64,000 bases of DNA from Pollenia angustigena (taxonomy: Eukaryota; Arthropoda; Insecta; Diptera; Polleniidae), in the NCBI GenBank assembly GCA_930367215.1, contig OV884059.1:160454511-160518510 (forward strand). Reading direction: 5' to 3'. Positions 55,385 through 64,000 of this stretch are shown one piece after another; position 1 is the stretch's first letter, and every line of letters begins with the position of its first letter. The position numbers were made by a program, and so were the translations under genes. The notes below the pieces were generated by a model that was not told the DNA's origin, ran no database searches, and worked only from the letters and a program-made list of their open reading frames with translations.

Positions 55385-55679
55385 TGGATTTGCCGTCTTA
55401 CACTCGCAGCCATCGACGACTGCTGACGTCACAAGTCAAACATCAATCCTTAAACCAAATTGTATATTAACATTTGGTAGATCGAAATTTGCTTTCCTGA
55501 ATGATTATCCATTTTAATTGATTTTACATGTTTTTTCCTTACTTCTGTTTTTTCGTACTTTTGTCAAGAATTTTTCTTGAAGTCCAAGTACATTTTTTGT
55601 TTTTTCATTTTGTCTTTCTCTTTTCTGTTGACCTTTTTCAGCACAACTTGAAGGACAAATGTACACCTAGAGCTCGTGC
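55385..55679. other. Sequence between the two SINE-like units
   Basis: It starts GATGGATTTGCCGTCTTACA with CTCGCAGCCATCGACGAC, then T-rich sequence and CAACTTGAAGGACAAATGTA. No coding domain is recognised. The frame at 55528-55752 runs into the second unit. Confidence 0.4.
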
Positions 55680-55944
55680 CTTAGCTTTAACAATAATTAG
55701 TATTGTGGTTATTTTGTTGAACTATTTTATGGTTTTTAATCCAAATTTTTAATATTTTAATTAGGCTTAAGTTCATGAAATTTAATTTTCATTAAAATAT
55801 TTTTATGAAGAAAGAAATTTTTACAACATGAAAATTAATTAAAATTGTTATTGATAATCTTTCATTCTTGACGTGGCTCGGGCTCGAACCCTGGCCGGCA
55901 GGTTACCATGACATGTTTCGATCGCAACCACTCGATCTCCTCAA
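55680..55944 (-). repeat. tRNA-derived SINE-like unit, copy 2
   Basis: It is the same unit as 55120-55384, with a canonical B-box GGTTCGAGCCC and A-box-like ATCGAGTGGTTGC on the minus strand, spaced as in tRNA-derived promoters. Both copies end on the plus strand at CTCGATCTCCTCA, then diverge. Differences between copies are few, so the duplication is recent relative to the host hAT. Confidence 0.7.
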
Positions 55945-55957
55945 GATTTGTTTAATA

Positions 55958-56096
55958 CAATGGTTTTCAACCGGTGGGTCGCGACCCCCAGGTGGGTCAC
56001 GGCCATCTTTCCCGGGGGTCGCGAGCTGATCTAAATAAAATACATCGATTTTTTTTAATTTAATTTTTTTTATTCAAAAACAACCAAATCATTTGC

Positions 56097-56127
<31 letters not shown>

Positions 56128-56836
56128 GTTTTAATGTTCACCATTTGTAAAAAAAAGTCATTTCGCACAGATAATACCTATGTTGAAAATTGAGTTAATA
56201 TTTTGAGTGCTTTTTTAGCTAGCTCAGGGTATTTTGCCTTACGCTTTAGCCAAAATGAAGAATTATTTTGTGATAAATATTCCATGTTGACCATACTGTC
56301 CGCTGCCAGCTCACACAAACTTTCTTTCAAATTATTGGCAAGATCGGCGAACTCAACGCAGTTAGTTATGAATGGATTTAATACCCAACAATCACCATTA
56401 TCTTCTTGCAGCTCTTTTGGAAAATAGCGGTTTAGGTAGTTCCATATTTAAATTTTGCAACGCTTCTATCATGGTAGGAATAAAATCGCTCACCAATTCA
56501 TCGCAGAAAATTTCTGTTACAACACTTTCAAAGCTGTTGCAAAAATCAAATTGTAGTTGTTGCAAAGATGTTGACCGCATTTAAATTTTTAATTTATGTA
56601 TATGCGAATTTCAAAAGCCACTTAGGATAATCAAACAAATGTTCATATACATAGGTGACTAAAAATTAATCTCGTCTTAATCTAACAAGCAGTGTCATGT
56701 TTTTGCATTGTTTTCATTGAATTTTCTTTTTTTTATAATAATATTTTTAACCTTTGAGAGCAAAAACGTTAAGGGGTCGCCAGATTTTATGAAAAGCATT
56801 TTGGGGCCACGGCTTTAAAAAGGTTGAAAACCACTG
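55958..56836 (-). mobile_element. hAT with CAATGGTTTTCAACC ends, nested, 879 bp
   Basis: CAATGGTTTTCAACCGGTGG and the complement of CAGTGGTTTTCAACC bound it, flanked by perfect GTTTAATA duplications (55950-55957, 56837-56844). The CAGTGGTTNTCAACC end followed by GGGTCGCGACCCCC is the classic end of the widespread Charlie/SPIN-like hAT lineage. It contains a transposase remnant and lies inside the 3-kb hAT. Confidence 0.85.
56180..56580 (-). pseudogene. hAT transposase remnant (Charlie/SPIN-like C-terminal part)
   Basis: The minus-strand frame from 56580 gives STSLQQLQFDFCNSFESVVT and LQNLNMELPKPLFSKR. After a frameshift near 56390 it continues WVLNPFITNCVEFADLANNL, KESLCELAADSMVN and FWLKRKAKYPELAKKALKIL, ending near FST. 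The WVxNPF, then L...L.EL..D, then FW...K..YP.L...AL.IL..FST order is the C-terminal region of hAT transposases close to mammalian ZBED/SCAND3-like proteins. The catalytic N-terminal half is missing and a frameshift is present, so it is inactive. Plus-strand frames here are antisense shadows. Confidence 0.75.
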
Positions 56837-57200
56837 GTTTAATACAAACATAAGATACATTTTTGAAATACAATTAGTACTTAACACGGTTTTTGCCTAC
56901 TAAACATTTAGATTAATTACAATGAGGGCTATAGCAACAATATTTTTCACTTTTTCTACATTTTGTATAAAATCGCTAAAAACGTATGAGAATAAATTAA
57001 ATTCTAAGCTTTTATTTCTTTTAAGTCTTTTATTAAATTATTTTTTTTATAAAAAAAAAATTGTTCGATTAATCGACATAATTTAATCGATTTATTCGTT
57101 ATTCGAAAATCGCCAATTTAAAATTATTCGAACAAGAGCTTGTTTTTGTTTGATCGATTAATCGAATTATTCTTAATCGGTTGACAACTCTAGTTTCAAT

Positions 57201-59030
57201 CAATAGGTTTAATTGCAATGTGACCACCAGCAAAAGAGGCTAAAATAACGTAAACACAAATTAAACATTTTTTTCAATCAACACAGTTAATTGAAACAAT
57301 TAAAAAATTGTTTGAAAATTTTAAATATTTTAAAGTATTTGCAAATATACAGACAAATATTATAATTTTTATTTTCAATTAAGGGAAATTAATTGGAACA
57401 ATCAAAAAAATTGTCTGAAACAGCATTTTTGAATTAATGGAAAAAATTTTGGGGAAATTTTTTTCTGTGTAGCTCCTTAAACAAGTGTTAACAAATGTAT
57501 CTTAAGAGCTGTCTATCACAGACAAAAATGTCACCACTTGTGAAATTTGAATGATCGAAAAGACAAAGTACAAGGAGATAAAGATCAAAATAATATTGAA
57601 TTGGTTTTCTGCAATGCTGGAAGCTATTATGTAAAAATCCTGCTTTTACACTTCCAGGTGTTTATTTGTAAAACACTGTTCGTGTGTTTCCCTACTTAAG
57701 AACAAGGACCTTAAACACGTTGATACCTTTAAACTTAAATTGTCATCAATCGATAAGAGCAATTGTAATTTAAATATATATAAAAAGATGCAAGATATTT
57801 TTAACCATCTAGTTATCTATATTAATTTTATTACCCGCCACCCCTTCCAACTCATTTATTATTTACTGACATTTCAATTAAATAGTTGACTTTTTCCAAT
57901 TTTAAATCTTAGAACTTGTTAAAGGATATTAAAGATACATATAAAGTTTCGACAATTTCTTGTTGCTTTTGAAAACCCAATTTTTGTGATGGCTCAAAAA
58001 TAGGTTTTTAAAACAGCCAATTAAAACGTCTACTTTGCACTGTACACACTTAGTAGTGTAAAAGAACAAGATTAAAAGAACGAAACTTTTTGTTTCCTTT
58101 ATTTTCCCATTTTTGATTGGTAGACGACGATGTCATGCTTAACAAAAGCAACAAATGGTAAATAATATGCCAAAGTGTACATCAATCCTGGCAGACAGAC
58201 GGACAAACAAACATTCGCAAACTGACAAACACATGTTTAAACATTTATACGTAATCAGAAATTTTCAACGGAAACCCATTGTAAATATCGTTGAATAAAT
58301 CTCTAACCTCCCCACCTCCACTACACAACCATCACAATTGATTCCTTTTACTCTTTGTACGTTTAAGTCGGGTCGTATACAACAGTACGAGAGATAAACG
58401 TGTACACAACATAAGTCTGTCAATAACTGTCTATCCTGTCTTTCGATCACAAACATACGAAATAGAATAGAAAATAATCGAATTGAATCGCCTGTTTGTA
58501 TGTATGTAGTCGATGGGAAATGCAAAGGAAGAAAGATATTTGTTGTTTGTAGTCAGCCTTAGAGTAGCCTCCAGAGCCCCAGTGATTGTAATCAGATTTC
58601 CACAATATCTAACGATTGAGAGGGTTTTCATTGGCTCGTGTAGATGACGTTTTTGTTCATCTTGTATTGTTTTATACGTTTGCTTGTCTTTCACGGGTTG
58701 ATAAACTGAATTTTCTTTTTTCCTGACCAATTTTTTCGTTGTTTATTGCTGCTTTTACATGTGGCGAAAATTCCCAATCTTTTTATGTTAGTGTATAGGT
58801 TTCCTTTATGCCTTTATATATCTTTTTAGATTTTCAATATTTCTACAACTGTTAAGATTTTGTCTACAAGACAGTTGTTTAAATATGTATGTATGTACAT
58901 ATTTCTGTTTGTTGCGCTGGATGTTAACTCAGATTTGAGGGCCAGTTTTGTATGTGTTGGTTTTGGCTTGATCAGTTGCTAGTGCTGGCGGTAACATGAA
59001 GCATGTTTGTATAATTTCCTAGCTTCGTAC
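57201..59030. other. AT-rich stretch, nothing assigned
   Basis: ACAAAAATGTCACCA near 57520 also occurs near 50758, a hint of a shared old repeat. CAGACAGACGGACAAACAAAC lies near 58194. No gene is recognised; frames at 58265-58730 have no domain. Confidence 0.45.
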
Positions 59031-59050
59031 ATATATATGTATATACGTAT

Positions 59051-59150
59051 GCATGTATGTATGTATGTATGTATGTATGTATGTATGTATGTATGTATGT
59101 ATGTATGTATGTATGTATGTATGTATGTCTGTATGTATGTATATATTTTT
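59051..59150. repeat. (ATGT)n microsatellite
   Basis: About 24 units of ATGT with one CTGT variant. The overlapping frames on both strands are repeat artefacts. Confidence 0.95.
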
Positions 59151-59397
59151 CTAAACTTAAACGAGTTCATAGAAATTTATTGCTATTTTTCTAGTTATCT
59201 CAGTAAGTAGATTGTTTAAAGTTTTGTTTGGTTTTTTTGTCGATTTTTGGGGAGCACTATGGGCATAGAACACAATTAAAAGCGAAGCACTTACTTTTAT
59301 TTTCCACGTAAACATAAAAAAATAAATGAAATTTAAATAAGTTTTCGTTTAAGCTCATAGCAGGAAATAAATACACATGGCACCCTTTTAAACACAA

Positions 59398-59945
59398 ACA
59401 AGTAAGAGTGCTACAGTCGGCTATGCGATAAGAACAGAAATACAAATACCGATCATTAAATATCAATATATCTATTTTGTGACACGCCTACTTCTCCAAT
59501 CCCGCCCACACTTTGTCGGTTGTTGTGTATTGATAACCAAGATGCGTGTGCCTAAATTGGAAACTTTGTCTTTTGCCCTTCTTCGGATATACAGAAATAA
59601 ATGATATCTTTGTATACAAATATAAGGAAGATACCACACCCACATTTTCAGTCCCGCCCATAGTTGTAGTGGGGTTGTATATTGATAACACAGCTGTGTG
59701 AACCCAATTTGGACATGTTTTCTCCACCGTTCTTTAGAAAAAATGAAAATATTTTGTGCCACGCCCACTTCTCCAATCCAGACCACATTTTGTACAAGAT
59801 GGTGGTACCTTATTTGGAAACTTTAGCTCTTTCCGTTCTCTAAATATTCGATATAAACTATGTTTTCATATTGGCATAGATAAATTGTCAGCCATGATCT
59901 GGAAATCGAGTTCAAGTGAAATTCCAATCGAACAAATTTAAAAAA
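59398..59945. repeat. Dispersed AAGTAAGAGTGCTA repeat copy
   Basis: ACAAGTAAGAGTGCTACAGT and CGGCTATGCGATAAG begin the unit. It contains three related blocks built on CCCGCCCAC / ACGCCCACTTCTCCAATCC, each followed by TTGGAAACTTT-like words (about 59490, 59650, 59760). Those give the mutually similar minus-strand frames at 59472-59786, which are not genes. Confidence 0.6.
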
Positions 59946-59952
59946 CCCACCT

Positions 59953-60984
59953 GCACTGAAAGAATTATTCTTCATAAATCTAATAAATCAATTTCATTAA
60001 TTTTTTTTCATTAATCCAATGAAAAATTTCATTTTCGGAATGAAATTTAACAAATATAATGAAACAATTTCATTAACACACCGAAATTGAGTTTCTTAAT
60101 CTCGTTTGAATTTTTCATTAAAATAATGACAACTTCAAAAGAAAAATTCAACTTATTGTTATACATAATTTCAATAGGTTTTTTTAAGATTAAAATGAAC
60201 TATTAATTAAAATATTAAAAAATTTTTAAGTTAATGAAGAAAAGGAATCTTTTGTAACTTCATATATTCCATGATAAATGTCACTAAATCAATGAAAACA
60301 AGATAAAATTCTTTAATTTTAAAATACTTTTAACTAAAAAAAGTTCTTTCTATAACTGTTGTAAAAACTTTTTTTTAATTCATGAAAATATATGAAACAA
60401 ATTGCAAATTTTAATTTTTCATAACATTAATGAAAAAAATTCATTACGATAACGAAATACTGATTTTAGCTAAATTTAAGAAATATTTAGGTTCAAAAAC
60501 AAACAACGCGAAAGAAAAAACAAGATCACAAAATTCTCATATTCTTTTTTCTTTATTTGTTAATTGAAATACACAAAATTTACGCAGTAGTACAAGCCAG
60601 ACAAATGGAAATAATTTAGTACAATTTACATAAAGGTAAGCTTATGAAAGTAGAACGTAACCTGATGTAAACGAAATAAAATTAATAAAACTTGATGATT
60701 TGAAACAGGAATAAAAATAATAAAAATCAAAACAACTCAAAACGCACATTGAAGAAATGGATAAAATAAAATAAAAATTGCATTCAAATATTAAAACATT
60801 TATATTAAAATAATAAAAAAATTTCTTTAAACGTTTGTCATTAAAATAATTCATTGATTTTATGAAACGTTTTATTAACGGGGGGCTAATGTAACATTCT
60901 TCGTTAATCCAACGACTTTTAATGTTATTTTGCATTGGATTAATGTCAAAATCCATTGGATCTGTGAAGAAAACTCTTCTAGTG
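59953..60984. mobile_element. About 1-kb element with CACTGAAAGAATT-like ends
   Basis: CACTGAAAGAATTATTCTTC and the complement of CACTAGAAGAGTTTTCTTCA agree at most positions over about 34 bp. ATTCATTAA/TTTCATTA words recur internally in both orientations. No transposase and no clear target duplication were found. Confidence 0.45.
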
Positions 60985-62827
60985 TGTGTTTTATTAAGTT
61001 CATAAAAATATTTTCTTTCATATATCTCATTCTTTTGAGGTCTACTGATTTTAATCCGAACTATTTTTGAAATTAGGAAAATCCAAGTTCATTTTTAAAA
61101 AATAATTGAATTCAAAGAAGATTTATTATACGAAATTTATTCTTAAATTCTTAATTTTAGCAAAGAAAATAATTGCCTTAAAAAATATATCTAGAAACTT
61201 TATTTCTAAATTACACTTTTTTTACTTTTTATTTAATATTTTAATAATTTGCTGTTTCGTACCCATAGTTCGTACCAAATTTTTATATGTGTTATACTGA
61301 CATACACGTACTCTATTAAATGTCAATATTAAATTTATTTTATTTTTTATTTATTTTCTTCCTTCAAACTGGCATTTCCTGACAATCCTTTTGTTAGAGC
61401 ACAAGCGTCAAGCAGCATGTATGAAAGTTTTGTATTTGAATTTTTGCTGTTGCCATTTCCATTGTTGCTGATTGTTGGTTGTTTTGCAATTGTACATTTT
61501 TTTAGTTGTCGGCGTTGTTATTGTTGTGAACTTTTGTTATAGTTTATTTTCCGTTGTTTTATTTGTGTAAATAGTAAAATCAAATAAATATGCATAAAAA
61601 TGCATAAAAAACACAATACGATATTTATTGTTTTATACTTTAATATCAATTTAATATATAAAATGGAAACACAAAAGGGACACTAGTTTACATATAAGTT
61701 TTTCGATTAATTTTGAACATAATTTAAAGCCGGGATATATCTATGTACAATGTTTAAATACCAATCCAGCATACATTTATTTATATTTTAGATAGAATAT
61801 TAATTGGCTTTTCTGAAAAGTTCGATTTTACCACACACTACACTAAACTACTACAAATGTATGTACATACATATAATATAAGCCACTTTAGAATGAATGT
61901 TTAATAAATTTAGAAATACAACGAGTTTTTATAAATGAATAAAGTTTTTTAAATCTCTTTTAAAATCTTTAACATCGATTACAATCAAGACTTTGTATCC
62001 TTAGCTTTTCATTAATTTTAATAGAGAATCAAATCCAAAAATGATACTATCATTTACAAGACGGACAATTTGAATAAACTCTTTTTGTGATACAAAAAAG
62101 TAAAAAATTAGTTTGTAAAAGTTTATTAAAAACAATATGTGTGTTAGGGTAAGTACTTTTTGCAATTTTTGCGAATATCCAATTCTTCATCGCACAGCCG
62201 TATAGACCGTGAAAAATATTAAGAAATTATGTATTACTATTTCGCGATCGTGAAGAAGTTTACGCACCAAACGCGATACAGTTTTGAAAATCAATTTTTC
62301 TCCTTACTATACAAAATTAACATTTAATTACAAAATTTCAAGTTTTTTCTAATAATTTCACGAATATAACAAGATCTTACCATTTGTACGGAAGAAGGGC
62401 ACAAAACAATCGCGACTCCATTTCGCGGTTTTTTCAATAAACTAAATTGTAATGGAAAATGATAGGTGTTGTGATAGATAAGTTGTTTGGCGGATATATG
62501 AAACAGTGATCATTTTCAGCAGCGTAGTAATATATGCACGGAACGAGCTATTAAAGTTGCATAAAATATTTTTCCATTATGTAAATCAACTCGCACTTTA
62601 AACTTAAAATTTATTTCATTAAACCCAAAAAATAGCTTTACATTTTTGTTATACAGTTGCTTATTTTATGTATTTATGCCTGTATTCATAAATTTAATAA
62701 AGGCTTGAAAAGCAAATTTTCTATGAAAATTTTCCTTAATAAACGTTTATTAAATTTTAAAATATAAAAGTCATTACCCTAATTAAAAAAAACTCAACAA
62801 AAAGGTTAAATAAAATATAAGATCAGT
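60985..62827. other. AT-rich stretch, nothing assigned
   Basis: A GTATTCATAAATTTAATAAA block near 62682 with ATTTTCTATGAAAATTT resembles the MITE family at 33685. No gene is recognised. Confidence 0.45.
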
Positions 62828-64000
62828 TCAATATACATTAATCTTTTTAAGTAAGCAATTTATGATTTCCTTGTGAGGCAAATTTAGACAGTACAGTAAA
62901 TCTTCCGTCATTGCTGATCTGAGCCATGTTTTTTTTCGAGGAAGGGTAGAAAATGACCTCCCGCTCGTAGCTTTACTGACGAGCATTGAAACAAACATTT
63001 TAAATATTTTTCTTAGATTTGGGTAGATATCTTCATCACAGTTTAGTAAAGCATCTACAACGTTATCTGAAAGATCAGGCTCATGTTTAGATCTTAGTAG
63101 GTGTTTATCTCTTTTATCAAATATAATCAGATCATCAGCTAGTTGTGGTTTTAACAGTTTTGTATCTGTATATGACTTGATTACACTTTGAGGTAGAAGT
63201 TTAGGCATCTTTAATACATTTAGAATATCTATTGGAAAAGGTGTTTTGAGATCTTCTAAAATAAATTCATTAAGAGGAATGTAACCTACAACTCGGTAGT
63301 AATCTTCAACAGTTTAGATGTGATTATTTTATTCAAATCTTGTCTTTTCGATAGGAACCTCGATTTGAACGCAAAAAACTTTAACTCTTTCAAAAATCGG
63401 TTTAAATTGTTTTTCGGCTTTATTTCTTTTTTCTTCAAGGCACATGATTAAAATTTTGATAAGGCTTGATACTTTTGGAAGATCTATATCTTGCTTTTGT
63501 AAAATGATATTAAGCGGATGTGTTACAATAGGTATCACACTTAATATGTATATTCCGCAAATAAATTTAAAAGTACTAAGTGAGTTCCTTAATATAAAGG
63601 TACATTTACTACCTTTCCACTCAGATATTTTTTCCAAAGCTTCTACTATATGATGTACACTTGTTGCAAAGACGCACAATGACGAGAGTTTGGCTCCCAA
63701 ATAATTTGCAAAAACAGTTTTTCGCTTGGGATGATTTTTAAATATAATATAAAAATATATATTTTAAAAATAAATTTTGTCGTTTGTTTAACAAATGATA
63801 CAACTTTTTGTATTAATAGCACTTTATTGCTTTTAGAAATTGAGTTGTTCGATTTATGGGAATAGCAAGGCGTTTGTTTCGCATTTGTCGCTCCATTTTC
63901 TGCTGACATCAGAGGACACCCATCTGTTCCATCTCCTACACAATTTTTTAGGTCAGGACCAAAATTTGTCAAAGCTTTAAGAACTATTGATGATAGTGTT
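62828..64000 (-). pseudogene. hAT transposase relic (ZMYM/P52rIPK-like), running off the window
   Basis: Read leftward from the window edge: FGPDLKNCVGDGTDGCPLMS (compare VG.GTDG..VMS with a catalytic aspartate), SHKSNNSISKSN and LLIQKVVSFVKQT. A frameshifted stretch follows, then LGAKLSSLC, HHIVEALEKISEWKGSK, STFKFICGIYILSVI and LNIILQKQDIDLPK. Two in-frame stops follow near 63330-63310, then VEDYYRVVGYIPLNEFILED, YPNLRKIFKMFVSMLVSKAT and GRSFSTLPRKKTWLRSAMTE, the hAT dimerisation domain, to a stop at 62828. The order matches hAT-derived proteins annotated as zinc finger MYM-type or 52-kDa-repressor-like in insects. Stops and frameshifts make it a pseudogene; the N-terminal half lies beyond 64000. 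Confidence 0.85.

Larger units (their letters stand above)
54161..57192 (-). mobile_element. 3.0-kb hAT with TAGAGTTGTCAA ends, multiply invaded
   Basis: The ends TAGAGTTGTCAA and TTGACAACTCTA are flanked by perfect 8-bp GTTTCAAT duplications (54153-54160, 57193-57200). TCGATTAATCGA palindromes and ATTATTCG words recur in both subterminal regions. Inside are its own transposase fragment, a TTAAACGCG element copy, two SINE-like units and a second hAT. Removing the insertions leaves about 0.8-1.4 kb of original element. Confidence 0.85.

Noticed and set aside
55120..55944. Assignment as a true tRNA gene
   Set aside because: Polymerase III boxes are present but no cloverleaf with an acceptor stem can be drawn, and the unit is 265 bp and duplicated.
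59472..59786. Mutually similar minus-strand frames that might suggest a duplicated gene
   Set aside because: The similarity comes from three diverged blocks of a non-coding dispersed repeat.
60642..60956. 104-codon minus-strand frame rich in Tyr/Phe
   Set aside because: It lies in AT-rich sequence of an inverted-repeat element and looks like low-complexity chance.

Overview
This is a gene-poor, AT-rich stretch of an insect nuclear genome, most likely a higher fly (Diptera: Brachycera, perhaps a calyptrate). The evidence is the mix of mobile elements: jockey-type, RTE-type and Penelope-type retroelement fragments, several hAT families, mariner/Tc1-like relics, and the dispersed fly repeats that begin 'ATACCCTCCACCA' or carry 'AGTATAGTCGGTCAAGCCC'. 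No rRNA, no intact tRNA, no CRISPR array and no intact protein-coding gene is visible. The only candidate host exon is a short, relatively GC-rich terminal exon at about 50144-50261 (+), which I cannot assign to a gene.

Layout. 1-3.6 kb: a CCCAGCGG-ended MITE, then a 1.75-kb inverted-repeat element carrying a dead mariner-like transposase. 3.5-11.5 kb: a dense nest containing a CTGCCAGAT-ended element, a 1.46-kb element with a foldback inside it, a hAT MITE, a Penelope 3' coding end split by a Tc1-like element, three further MITEs and a 5'-truncated jockey copy with a poly(A) tail. 11.8-13 kb: two strong hairpins around a CCCAGCGGG MITE. 13-23 kb: mostly unannotated AT-rich DNA with dispersed repeats and a TAA-flanked MITE. 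23.6-25.4 kb: a hAT element with five TATCGATA motifs at each end and a double foldback inside. 27-31 kb: a TTAA-flanked MITE family, one copy of which hosts a 1.9-kb element with a RAG1/Transib-like C-terminal coding fragment. 31-45 kb: MITEs, mariner/Tc1 relics and two further hATs. 45-50 kb: dispersed repeats, a 12-bp minisatellite and AT-rich DNA. 50-53 kb: an RTE-type reverse transcriptase relic inside an inverted-repeat element. 54.2-57.2 kb: a 3-kb hAT into which a MITE, a pair of tRNA-derived SINE-like units and a second hAT have inserted. 62.8-64 kb: a decayed hAT transposase running off the window.

The window is best read as a stratigraphy of transposition, not as a set of cooperating genes. 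Six hAT insertions have recognisable 8-bp target duplications. Several layers can be ordered by which element interrupts which. Two 53-54-bp insertions flanked by 14- and 11-bp target duplications appear to be extreme 3'-end fragments of the RTE-type retrotransposon family whose decayed open reading frame lies at 50.9-52.6 kb.

All family names come from reading translated motifs and repeat ends by eye; no database search was possible.
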